Assembly (NCBI GenBank): GCA_964494475.1
Contig: CAZBRS010000022.1
Coordinates: 1 to 64,000, forward strand
DNA length: 64,000 nt
Source: CAZBRS01 sp964494475
Lineage (GTDB): Bacteria; Myxococcota_A; UBA9042; CAZBRS01
Direction of reading: 5' to 3'
Positions within the stretch are counted from its first letter, which is position 1. Each line of letters starts with the position of its first letter. The notes under the pieces are model-generated. The model did no database searches, was not told where the DNA came from, and was given only the letters and a program-made list of their open reading frames with translations. Both the position numbers and the translations under genes were made by a program. This document shows, one piece after another, positions 28,499-36,705 of the stretch.

Positions 28499-30940
28499 TT
28501 ATTTTCTTCTGGCGTCCACGTACATCTTGACCGCCAGCGAGATGGAAGCAAGCTTCGAACGCGCCGAGTCGCCCCGCGACGTGAGCACCATGGAGAGATC
28601 GCCCGCCATGATCACGCCCGCGACCGTGGCACCCGACTGGGTGGTCAGCGTCTTGTAGAGCACGTTCCCGGCGTCGATGTCGGGCATGACCAGGATGTCG
28701 GCCGTGCCGCGGATCGCCCCGGGGTAGCCCTTGTCGCGCGCGATGTCGGGGTCCATGGCCACGTCGAAGCTGAGCGGCCCCTCGACCAGGCAGTCCTTGC
28801 GGTCGGCGAACCGGCGCGCGATGCGCTCGGCCTCGACCGAGCTCTCGACAGCGCGGTTCACGTTCTCGATGGCGCTGATGATCGCCACCTGCGGCCGCTG
28901 GATGCGCAGGGCCGTCGCGACGCGCAGGGCGTTCTCGAGGATGCGCACCTTCTTGTCTTCGTCGGGGTAGGGATTGACCGCGGCGTCGGTGACCAGCACC
29001 AGCTTGTTGCGCACCGGGATGTCGGCCACCAGCACGTGGGACACCAGGTCGTTCGGACCCAGCCGACCCGAGGCCTTCAGGTACTTGAACACGCCCCGCA
29101 GGATCTCGTCGGTGTGCAGGCTGCCCTTCATGAGGATCTGCACGCGCCCCTCGGCGACCAGGCGGATGGCCTCGCCCACGGGATCGTCGGTGTCGACCAC
29201 GTCGTAGTGCACGCCGTCGACCACGATGTCGGTCTCGTAGGCCGCGGCGTTGATGGCCGTGGAGTCGCCGATGAGCGAGAACGACGCGATGCGGTAGCGG
29301 CCCTCCTCGTTGGCCCTGCGCGCGGCCAGCAGCGCCTCGTCGTTGTCGGCGCCCACGATGCCGATGCGGGGCGGTTCGGCCAGGTCCTTGACCGCCAGGC
29401 GCGCCGCGTCGATGACCTCGTCGAGCGTGACGAGGGGCGCGTTCTCCTTCTTGAAGAGCACGGGGCGGTCGAAGATCGGGGTGTCGAGCAGCTTCTCCTC
29501 GGCGTGTCGATGCTGGCGCAGGGCGTCGCGCTCCCGGGCGTAGTCCTTCAGCCCCGCGGGGTCGTGCAGCCCGCGGAGCAGGCCCGCCGCGAGCGACTCG
29601 TGCTCGAGCGCGGGGACGATCACCACGGGGAAGCGGTCGCCGAGGTTCCGCCGGAAGCGCTCGACGAGGTCGGCGGACCGGGACAGTCCTCCGCTGAGGG
29701 CGACCACCTCGACCGGCTGGCCGTCGGCCGCCAGGCGCAGGACCGCCCCCGCGAACTGCCGGCCGTAGAAGTCGAGGATCAGGTCGATCTTGGCGCGCTG
29801 CGCCTCGGTGGCGCCCTTCGCCCGGAAGCTCGTGAGGGCGCGGAAGTCGTTGGTGCCGGCGAGCGAGAGCAGGCCGCCGCGCGAGAACACGACGGCCTCC
29901 AGCTCCTTGAGGCTCACGTCGTCGTCCTTGAGGGCGCCGAGCAGGCGCGGGAGATCGAGCGTGCCGCAGCGGTTGGCCGACGGGACCCCCGAGAAGGCGT
30001 CGACGAGCGCGGTCACCCGCCCGCCCAGGTGCCGCGCGAACGAGACCCCTCCGCCCACGTGGGCGGTGATGGCGCCGAAGCCCTCGGGCTCGCGACCGCA
30101 GATCGACGCGACCGTTCGCCAGACCGCCTTGTGGTTCAGGTAGTGGGCGCCCGAGCCGTCGCGCTTCTGCTTGAGGAAGCCGGTCAGGCGCTCGACCGTG
30201 TCGACCTCGTCGGAGACCACGGGGTCGCAGGTCGTCTGCAGCAGGTCGTCGGTGCGGCCCGCCAACTGCGCGAGCTTCGCGCCGATGCCGATGGCCATGT
30301 TGCTGGCGTGCGCGATGCGGGGGCTCGCGAGATCGCGCATCATCTCGGGCACCACGCGGTAGAGGCCGGTGGGCACGGGCTTCAGGAAGCCGCCGCGGCA
30401 GGCGATGCCGTCGAGGCGCGCGAGGTCGACGCCGACCTCGGACAACCAGGCCAGGATGGCGCGCGCGCGCGGCTCGACGCCGTCGGGAGCGCCCGGGGAA
30501 AGGTGCACCTCGAACTCGTGGCGCCGGGCGAGCCCCTCGAAGACGGCGACCTTGGTCGACGTGGAGCCCGGGTTCAGCACCAACACCGTGGGGGGCGCCG
30601 CCAGGACCCGCTCGGCCACGCGTTCGCCGACCAGCCGCCGAAGGACGCCGGCGCCCCCGTCGAGCTCGGCCTCGAGGCGCACCAGCAGCCCGAGCGCCCG
30701 GCCCAGCACGTCGTTCACGCGCCCGGGCCCGGCCACGGCGAGCAGGCTCTCGACCACCGCCGAGAGCTCGGCGCGCAGATCGGCCTGCTCGTCGGGGGGG
30801 CAGGCTCCGCCGAGCCGCACAGCGACCGCCGCGAGCCACGTGTCGACCTGGGCCGAGACCAGCCTCTCGAGACCTCGCGCGGCGACACGCTGCCGCCCGA
30901 GGTCTGCGATGGGTTCGAACAGTCGGGGCAACTCACCCAT
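28499..30940 (-). CDS. butyrate kinase-phosphotransbutyrylase fusion
   Basis: An 813-residue protein joining two steps of acyl-CoA to acid conversion. Residues 1-115 are a helical extension of unknown role. About 117-470 is butyrate kinase: LVLNPGSTSTK phosphate loop, HVGGGVSF, DAFSGVPSANRCGTLD, ALSGGLSRSADLVE. About 530-813 is phosphate butyryltransferase: MKGSLHTDEILRG, LVTDAAVNPYPDEDKK, EGPLSFDVAM, GNVLYKTLT. Together they would interconvert acyl-CoA, acyl phosphate and acid with ATP gain, usually encoded as separate ptb and buk. The ATG overlaps the end of the synthetase gene region (three-base gap; its ribosome site includes that gene's stop codon). Chain-length preference cannot be read from sequence. 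Confidence 0.88.
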   Translation of the reverse strand: MGELPRLFEPIADLGRQRVAARGLERLVSAQVDTWLAAVAVRLGGACPPDEQADLRAELSAVVESLLAVAGPGRVNDVLGRALGLLVRLEAELDGGAGVLRRLVGERVAERVLAAPPTVLVLNPGSTSTKVAVFEGLARRHEFEVHLSPGAPDGVEPRARAILAWLSEVGVDLARLDGIACRGGFLKPVPTGLYRVVPEMMRDLASPRIAHASNMAIGIGAKLAQLAGRTDDLLQTTCDPVVSDEVDTVERLTGFLKQKRDGSGAHYLNHKAVWRTVASICGREPEGFGAITAHVGGGVSFARHLGGRVTALVDAFSGVPSANRCGTLDLPRLLGALKDDDVSLKELEAVVFSRGGLLSLAGTNDFRALTSFRAKGATEAQRAKIDLILDFYGRQFAGAVLRLAADGQPVEVVALSGGLSRSADLVERFRRNLGDRFPVVIVPALEHESLAAGLLRGLHDPAGLKDYARERDALRQHRHAEEKLLDTPIFDRPVLFKKENAPLVTLDEVIDAARLAVKDLAEPPRIGIVGADNDEALLAARRANEEGRYRIASFSLIGDSTAINAAAYETDIVVDGVHYDVVDTDDPVGEAIRLVAEGRVQILMKGSLHTDEILRGVFKYLKASGRLGPNDLVSHVLVADIPVRNKLVLVTDAAVNPYPDEDKKVRILENALRVATALRIQRPQVAIISAIENVNRAVESSVEAERIARRFADRKDCLVEGPLSFDVAMDPDIARDKGYPGAIRGTADILVMPDIDAGNVLYKTLTTQSGATVAGVIMAGDLSMVLTSRGDSARSKLASISLAVKMYVDARRK

Positions 30941-30943
30941 GGG

Positions 30944-32881
30944 TCACCTCCCCCCCTCGCGGCCTTCGGTCGCGTGCCGGAACAGGAAGTCGAGGCTGTC
31001 TGGGTTGGCCACGTGCCCGAAGTCCTCACCGCTCTGGATGTCGCCCGTGGCGATGCGCTTCAGCACGCGCCGCACGACCTTGCCCGACCGCGTGCGCGGC
31101 AGCGACGTCGCGAAGATCACGCGCAGCCGGCGCCCGGCGTCGCCCAGGCGCGCGGACCCCCACGCGGTCAGTTCGGCGGCCAGCGCCTCCTCCTGCTCGC
31201 GCGGCAGGTCGCCGCGCGCCACGACGAACGCCATCAGCGAGACCTCGCGCTCGGCGAGGCCGACCACGGCCACCTCGGTCACGCGGGGATGCGACGCCAG
31301 CGCGTGCTCGACCTCGGCGGTCGAGATCGACTCGCCCTCGATCTTCACCACGTCGTCGAGGCGCCCCATGAACCACGCGAAGCCCTCGTCGTCGACGCGC
31401 ACGCCGTCGTTGGTGGCGTAGCAGCCGGGCACGCTCCCGAAGTGGGCCCGCCGCAAGTGCTCGGGGTCGCCCCAGATCCCGCGGGCCCGCGCGGGCCACG
31501 AGCCCTTGAACAGGAGCTGCCCGCTCTCGTTCGGGCGGCAGCGCTCGCCCAGATCGTTCACCACCAGCATCTCGATGCCCGGCAGGGGCAGGCCCAGCGC
31601 CCCCGGCCGGTTCAGCTCGGCCGAAGGCCCCGTGGCGAGCAACGCCCCCCCGCTCTCGGTCTGGATCCAGAGGTTCAGCACGCGCGCCTCTCCCGTGGTC
31701 AACGCGGCGCCCGCGAAGCGGATCAGGCGCGGAGGCAGGGCGTCGCCCGTGCAGGCCACGAACGAGAAGCGCTTCTCGGCGAGCGTGGCGCCCGCCAGCA
31801 CCTCGCGCAGCGATCCGAGGTGCCGCGGGCTGGTCAGGAGCCCGATCTCGTCGTGGGCCGCGGCGATGCCCTCGAGCACGCGCGCGTCGGGCTCGTGGCC
31901 CGGCCGGAGCGAGAGCGCGGTGCCGCTGGCCAGGGCGCCCCACAGGCCGTGCGCGAGGGCCGGCACGGTGTCGAGCTCGAGGCAGCTGTGCACCGAGGGC
32001 AGCGGGCCCGTGGGGCTGGCCGCGTCGAGCAGCATGGCGTGGCTGGCGGCCGCCTGCACCAGGAAGCCGGCGGTCGCGAAGACGGCCCCCCTCGGCCCCC
32101 CCGCCGATCGCGCGTAGCGGACGAAGAGGGGATGCTCGGAGGGCACCGAAACGGGCTCGAGCACCGCCCCCTCGGGAACGCTCGCGAGCAGGGCCTCGAG
32201 CGACTCGAGCGGCCCGCCTGGAGCCCCCCCGAGGGCGATCGCGACCACACCGGAGAGCGAGGCCGTGAGCCGATCGCGCCGGGCCGCGTAGCCCACGTCG
32301 ACCGGGTCACCCCCGACCACCAGGGCCCGCGCCCCGCAGTCGGCGAGGCACTCGCCGGCCAGGTCGGCCGAGAGGCGCCACGAGATGGGCACGGCCACCA
32401 GGCCGAGCCGCGCGCAGGCCAGGTGCAGCAGCACGATCTCGGGCTCGTCGGGCGCGTAGAGGGCCACGCGGTCGCCCTCGGCGAGCCCGCGCGCCCGGAG
32501 CGCCACGGCCAGGCGCACGACGCCGGCGAGCAATTCCCGGTACGTCCACCGGGTCACGCTCCCGTCGGGTCGCCACACCAGCAACGCGCACACGTCGCCC
32601 CCCCCGGCCTCCAAGCGAGCGTCGAGGGCGTGCCGACAGGCGTTCAGCCGACCGCCCTCGAACCACGTGGTCGCGATCCCGTCGGCGGCCTCGCGCGACA
32701 CCTCGCGGAAGGGCTCGTCCCACTGCAGGCGCTCGGCCTGCAGCGCCCAGTACTCGTCGCGACGCTCGAGGCTGAGGCGGTGCCGACTCCGCGCGTCGGC
32801 CAGATCGGCCGCCAGGGGAACCCCGAACGCCTCGCGAACCTCGCGCGAGATGGGCCAGGCACCGGTCTTCGAAGGCTGCAT
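30944..32881 (-). CDS. acyl-CoA synthetase (AMP-binding), with degenerate P-loop
   Basis: A 645-residue ANL-family enzyme resembling acetyl/propionyl-CoA synthetases (N-terminal EYWALQAERLQWDEPF, then FEGGRLNACRHALD). The C-terminal motifs GRLDDVVKIEGESIS and PRTRSGKVVRR, with the catalytic Lys, are intact. The Ser/Thr/Gly-rich ATP loop, normally like YTSGTTGKPKG, reads YARSAGGPRGAVF, and the TETG motif reads WIQTESGG. Activity may therefore be altered. The ATG at 32881 has AGGGGGG upstream; an earlier in-frame ATG (32929) has no site. First gene of a tight unit with the Buk-Ptb fusion and CoA-transferase. Confidence 0.82.
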   Translation of the reverse strand: MQPSKTGAWPISREVREAFGVPLAADLADARSRHRLSLERRDEYWALQAERLQWDEPFREVSREAADGIATTWFEGGRLNACRHALDARLEAGGGDVCALLVWRPDGSVTRWTYRELLAGVVRLAVALRARGLAEGDRVALYAPDEPEIVLLHLACARLGLVAVPISWRLSADLAGECLADCGARALVVGGDPVDVGYAARRDRLTASLSGVVAIALGGAPGGPLESLEALLASVPEGAVLEPVSVPSEHPLFVRYARSAGGPRGAVFATAGFLVQAAASHAMLLDAASPTGPLPSVHSCLELDTVPALAHGLWGALASGTALSLRPGHEPDARVLEGIAAAHDEIGLLTSPRHLGSLREVLAGATLAEKRFSFVACTGDALPPRLIRFAGAALTTGEARVLNLWIQTESGGALLATGPSAELNRPGALGLPLPGIEMLVVNDLGERCRPNESGQLLFKGSWPARARGIWGDPEHLRRAHFGSVPGCYATNDGVRVDDEGFAWFMGRLDDVVKIEGESISTAEVEHALASHPRVTEVAVVGLAEREVSLMAFVVARGDLPREQEEALAAELTAWGSARLGDAGRRLRVIFATSLPRTRSGKVVRRVLKRIATGDIQSGEDFGHVANPDSLDFLFRHATEGREGGR

Positions 32882-32971
32882 GAACGCCCCCCTGGGAAGC
32901 CGGTCGGGCCGGCGACGAGAGATCAACACCGCGCGGGGGCTCCCGTCAAGGCCCCGATGTAACCAACCGGT

Positions 32972-33841
32972 TCAGTTGCGGGCGGTGCGCACGCCGACGA
33001 CGAGGGCGTACCCCACGTTCACGACCAGCAGCGCCGTGCACGTCCAGAGCAGCCCGGACAGGAGCCACGGCGGAAACGTGCCCGGGTGGAAGCGCTCGAT
33101 GAGCGAGCCTCCGAGCAGCACGCCGAGGACGAACCCCGAGGCCTTTCCCACCCCCGTGGCGTGGATGCGGAAGGGACCGCGCGTCAGGAAGAGGTAGTAG
33201 CCGCCGACGAGCGGTACGAAGTAGCGCGCCCAGACGAGCAGCAGGAGCCACCAGGGCAGCGCCCCTGCCAGCGTCAGCGACAGCGCCACCATCGAGTTGA
33301 ACAGCATGTCCGAGACCGGGTCGACCACACGGCCGAACACCGACTCGAGGCGCAGACGCCGCGCCAGGAAGCCGTCGAGCACGTCCGAGACCGCCAGGAG
33401 GGCGAAGGCGACGATCAGGGACGTGCGCAGCTCCGGGAACTCGTCGTGGCGCACGACCAGGTTGAACACCGGGGGCATGAGCGCGATGCGCGCCAGCGTC
33501 AGCTCGTTCGGCAATCCCAGCCGGAGCAGCGGCCGGCCGTCCTCGGTGCAGAAGAGCCCCAGCTGGAAGAAGGTCACGAGCAGCACGGCCGCCAGCCAGA
33601 AGGCCCCCGACAAGGTGATGAGCAGCGCCCCCTCGCCGGGCGAGAGCCACCAGAGCAGCCCGTCGAGGGCGCCGGTCAGGAGCGCGAGGCCGAGGGCCGT
33701 CCGGAAGAAGGAGCGACGCAGCGCGTGGTTGCCCGCGGCGGTCTCGCGGCCGAACCGCCACAGCAACGAGAAGAAGCGCCGCAAACTGCGATCGTGATGG
33801 AGGGCGTCGAGGACGTCGGTGAGGACGGTCGGCGGCGGCAT
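32972..33841 (-). CDS. CDP-alcohol phosphatidyltransferase family protein
   Basis: A 289-residue membrane enzyme with about seven hydrophobic segments. The catalytic CDP-alcohol motif is complete: DVLDGFLARR, then GRVVDPVSD, giving D-x2-DG-x2-AR-x8-G-x3-D-x3-D (near residues 155-180). It should move a phosphatidyl or similar group from a CDP-linked donor to an alcohol in lipid synthesis; the acceptor is unknown. A cytoplasmic N-terminal stretch of about 50 residues precedes the first membrane segment. The frame is open upstream, but the ATG at 33841 gives a sensible start, though its ribosome site is weak. It is 20 bases after the DUF2505-like gene. Confidence 0.85.
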   Translation of the reverse strand: MPPPTVLTDVLDALHHDRSLRRFFSLLWRFGRETAAGNHALRRSFFRTALGLALLTGALDGLLWWLSPGEGALLITLSGAFWLAAVLLVTFFQLGLFCTEDGRPLLRLGLPNELTLARIALMPPVFNLVVRHDEFPELRTSLIVAFALLAVSDVLDGFLARRLRLESVFGRVVDPVSDMLFNSMVALSLTLAGALPWWLLLLVWARYFVPLVGGYYLFLTRGPFRIHATGVGKASGFVLGVLLGGSLIERFHPGTFPPWLLSGLLWTCTALLVVNVGYALVVGVRTARN

Positions 33842-33861
33842 GGGGAGGACCGGGGGCGGAG

Positions 33862-34371
33862 CTACGAGAGCTCCCCGGCCACCGCCAGCTTCTCGAGCAG
33901 CTGGGCCTCCTCCTTGAGGATCTTCTCGGCGGTCGAGGCGATGATCTTCTCGGCGATCTTGCCGACGATGAAGATCTTGACGGTGAGCTCGCCGGTGAGC
34001 ACCCGACGGCAACCCCGGGCGGTGGGCAGGAAGCGCACGGTGCCGTTGTTGACCATCTTCTCGGCGATCTGGCCGATGACGGGGGTGTTCACGAAGCGTC
34101 CCTCATGGCGCGCGTAGTCGTACGAGGACTCCTCGACCCACTCCATCCAGCGCGGCTCGACCTTGATGGGCCCCACGCTCTTGATGAGCGGCTCGGGGCG
34201 GTACAGCACCTTGCGACGCACGACGCTGCCTTCTTCGGTGCGCGACTTGATCTCGGTGCCGATGATGGTGCTCATGCGCTCGGTCATGATCCGGTTGATC
34301 TCGGGGTGGGTCATGAGCCGCTCGATGCGCTCGACCGGCGCGCTGAACTCGTGCGTGTATTCGAACTTCAT
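33862..34371 (-). CDS. DUF2505 (SRPBCC-like) protein
   Basis: A 169-residue protein starting MKFEYTHEFSAPVERIERLM, the typical beginning of DUF2505 proteins, which adopt a START/SRPBCC-type lipid- or ligand-binding fold. A C-terminal helix (GKIAEKIIASTAEKILKEEA) would close the cavity. There is no signal peptide, so it is cytoplasmic. It lies between the LysM gene (20-base gap) and the CDP-alcohol transferase gene (20-base gap), so a link to membrane lipids is plausible but unproven. Confidence 0.7.
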   Translation of the reverse strand: MKFEYTHEFSAPVERIERLMTHPEINRIMTERMSTIIGTEIKSRTEEGSVVRRKVLYRPEPLIKSVGPIKVEPRWMEWVEESSYDYARHEGRFVNTPVIGQIAEKMVNNGTVRFLPTARGCRRVLTGELTVKIFIVGKIAEKIIASTAEKILKEEAQLLEKLAVAGELS

Positions 34372-34391
34372 GGCTCCCTCGGTCGTGGGGG

Positions 34392-35477
34392 TCAGTGGAC
34401 CTTCGCGAGGTTCTGCTGCAGCTCGGCGAAGGGCGCGGCGGTCTTCGGGATGCGGACCTTCGTGCCGCGCGCCAGCCTCCGGAAGTCCTTGTCGGAGTTG
34501 TAGTCTTCGAGCCGTTTGGCGTCAACCTTGTAGCGCTGCGACAACGACCACAGCGACTCGCCGGCGGCGAGCTCGTGCACCGTGTAGTACTTGTCCTCCA
34601 GCTCCTTCAGCACGTCGTCGGCGAAGCGCTCGCGCAGCGTCGCGAAGGCCGTGGCGCGCTTCTCGTTCAGGCGCACGCTGAGGGTCTGCCCGGGCGCCAC
34701 CTCGGCACCGGCGTTCAGCTTGTTGTCCCGGCGCAGGTCCTCGAGGGTCGTGCCGCTCCAGTCGGACAGGCGCTCGAGGGTCTCGCCGAGCCGCACCTGG
34801 ATGCTCTCGAAGCTCACGGTCTCCTTGCCGAACACGTTCGGGTTCTCGCCCGCTCCGCCCCGCGCCCGCTCCTTGAAGAGGGGTATCGCGATGGTGCGCC
34901 CCGCGGGCAGCGCGTTCAGGAAGACCGTCGGGTTGTAGTCCTTCACGACCCAGGGCTCGAGGGGCGCGTAGCGCTTGCAGAGCGCCTGGATGGTGTCGCC
35001 CGACGACACGTGGTAGTCGACCACCTTGTCCTCGACGTAGTGGTCGTAGAAGCGGTCGCGATACTCCCGGTGGAAGCGCGAGCGATGATCGATGAGCGCG
35101 TTGACCTGCTCGCCGGTGAGGGTGAGCTTCAACTGGTAGCCCTCGCCCGCCCAGCGCGACTTGGGGTTCTCGGCCAGGATGCGCTCCACGGAGAGGCCGG
35201 TCCACTCGCTGATCAGCTGGATGCTCTCCTGGTACTTCAGCTTGATGGTGTGCTGCTCCGCCACCTTCTTGTCGATCTCGACGATCTCGATGCGATGGCC
35301 GGACGACGGCTCGGAGCGAGGGGCCTTCTTGGCGGGCTCCTTGCCGGCGCGCTTCGTGAGCACCGGGTAGCGCTCGGTCGTGGCCACCCACGCCAGGCCC
35401 TCGGCGATGGGTCCCGTGAGGGCCCACACGAGGACGAGGACGCCACCGAAGAGGAGGAGGAGCGCTGTTTTTTTCAT
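34392..35477 (-). CDS. LysM-domain protein
   Basis: A 361-residue protein with an N-terminal signal or anchor (residues 3-25) and a Lys-rich linker. It has about four LysM-like modules: HTIKLKYQESIQLISEWTG, YHVSSGDTIQALCKRY, IQVRLGETLERLSDWSG and HELAAGESLWSLSQRY. LysM modules bind peptidoglycan, so it probably sits in the periplasm attached to the cell wall. No hydrolase domain is present. It begins a tight minus-strand series of six genes, although the 90-base space before the synthetase gene may hold a separate promoter. Confidence 0.8.
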   Translation of the reverse strand: MKKTALLLLFGGVLVLVWALTGPIAEGLAWVATTERYPVLTKRAGKEPAKKAPRSEPSSGHRIEIVEIDKKVAEQHTIKLKYQESIQLISEWTGLSVERILAENPKSRWAGEGYQLKLTLTGEQVNALIDHRSRFHREYRDRFYDHYVEDKVVDYHVSSGDTIQALCKRYAPLEPWVVKDYNPTVFLNALPAGRTIAIPLFKERARGGAGENPNVFGKETVSFESIQVRLGETLERLSDWSGTTLEDLRRDNKLNAGAEVAPGQTLSVRLNEKRATAFATLRERFADDVLKELEDKYYTVHELAAGESLWSLSQRYKVDAKRLEDYNSDKDFRRLARGTKVRIPKTAAPFAELQQNLAKVH

Positions 35478-35513
35478 GTCGTGTCACTGTCAAGCAGGTC
35501 CGCCGCAGGGTCG

Positions 35514-35542
35514 ACTATAGGTCGCGCCCGGGGGGGGGCAAA
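35514..35542 (-). promoter_or_regulatory. possible promoter of the LysM gene
   Basis: TATAGT (35519-35514 on the minus strand) with a poor TTTGCC 17 bases upstream. A perfect TTGACA nearby (35493-35488) is too close to the start codon to serve. Confidence 0.25.
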
Positions 35543-35600
35543 TAAGTGGAGACATTATCTGTCAAGCGCCCGAGATCGAACGACTTTCTGGAGTGGCGCC

Positions 35601-36674
35601 TCACGCGACCGAGACCCCGAGCGAGCGGAGCCGCCGTCGCACGCCCTCGGAGCCCCCCGAGACGGAGAGCGCCCGAAGGTCGCGACGCCGATGGGCCGCG
35701 CGCAACTGACCAAAGCTCCCGGCATCGGCCCGCAACGCCGCGTCGAGCCGACCGAACCCGGTCACGGCGTCGAGCCACCCGAGCACCTCGGCGGCAGAGC
35801 CGGGCGCGGGCAGGCCCACGGGGGCCAGATCCGGCAGCGGCTCCTGCGCGAAGCCGAAGACGCGCGCGAGGGTGGCCAGCGTGCGCTGCTGCAGGCCGCG
35901 TCGCCCGTCGTCGCTGCGCCCGGCCACGTGGGGTGTGACCAGGCGCGCGGCCGCGAGGGTCGAGGCCCTGGGCCGCGGCTCGCGGCAGAACACGTCGGCG
36001 CGGTACGAGGCCACCCGCCCTGCCCCGCTCGCCGCGAGCAGCGCGTCCTCGTCGATCACCTCGCCCCGCGCCGCCGAGAGCACGTGAACGGGGCGCGGCC
36101 AGGCCGCCAGGCGCGCACCGTCGAGCCAGCCCTCGGTCGCGTCGGGCTGGCCCCGGCGGGTGAAGGGCACGTGCAGGGTGAGCACATCGCACGCGTACAG
36201 GGCCTCGATCGGCGCGCTCACGAACGACGGCTCGCGACGCGCGCGCGGCGGATCGACGGCCACCGTGGGTACGCCCAGCGCCGCCAGGCGGGCCAGCACC
36301 CGCCCCCCCGTCTCGCCGCACCCGAGCACGCCCACGGTCGGCAGCGCCCCCCCGAGGCCGAACTGGGCCGCCAGCGCCAGCACCACCCAGTCGGCCACGC
36401 CATCGGCGTTGCCCCCGCGCGCGTCGTAGACGGGAACGCCCACCTCGCCCACGTGGTCACGCCCGGCCGAGGCGGTGACGATGGCCTCGAGCTCGGGAAA
36501 ACGCGCAGCCAGGGCCCGGTCGATCTTCTGGTCGGTGCGGATGGCGAGGGCGCGGACTCCCGCGGGGTCGACCGCGGCGACGTCGGCGGTGGTGCGCACC
36601 ACCGCGACCTCGGCGAAGGGCGCCAGGCGGTCACCGAAGGCTGCGGCCAGTTCGTGGTCGAGGACGAGCTTCAA
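35601..36674 (-). CDS. pdxB: PdxB-like 4-phosphoerythronate (D-2-hydroxyacid) dehydrogenase
   Basis: A 357-residue NAD-dependent dehydrogenase. The Rossmann loop VGVLGCGETGGR is near 115. The PdxB-type substrate region (VPFTRRGQPDATEGWLD), SAARGEVIDEDALL and PHVAGRSDDGRRG match the erythronate-4-phosphate dehydrogenase branch used in pyridoxal phosphate synthesis. No other pdx gene is nearby, so the assignment within the family is moderate. The start is TTG (36674): it gives the expected MKLVLDHEL N-terminus and no ATG or GTG lies close. It is 31 bases downstream of the large surface protein gene. Confidence 0.65.
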   Translation of the reverse strand: MKLVLDHELAAAFGDRLAPFAEVAVVRTTADVAAVDPAGVRALAIRTDQKIDRALAARFPELEAIVTASAGRDHVGEVGVPVYDARGGNADGVADWVVLALAAQFGLGGALPTVGVLGCGETGGRVLARLAALGVPTVAVDPPRARREPSFVSAPIEALYACDVLTLHVPFTRRGQPDATEGWLDGARLAAWPRPVHVLSAARGEVIDEDALLAASGAGRVASYRADVFCREPRPRASTLAAARLVTPHVAGRSDDGRRGLQQRTLATLARVFGFAQEPLPDLAPVGLPAPGSAAEVLGWLDAVTGFGRLDAALRADAGSFGQLRAAHRRRDLRALSVSGGSEGVRRRLRSLGVSVA

Positions 36675-36705
36675 TCGAGCCCCGCTCGGGGTGAGGGCCG
36701 AGACC

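Noticed and set aside
26969..32962. A 1,997-codon plus-strand open frame
   Set aside because: It lies opposite three well-supported enzyme genes and its product is Arg/Val/Gly-rich with no domain. It is a product of high GC content.
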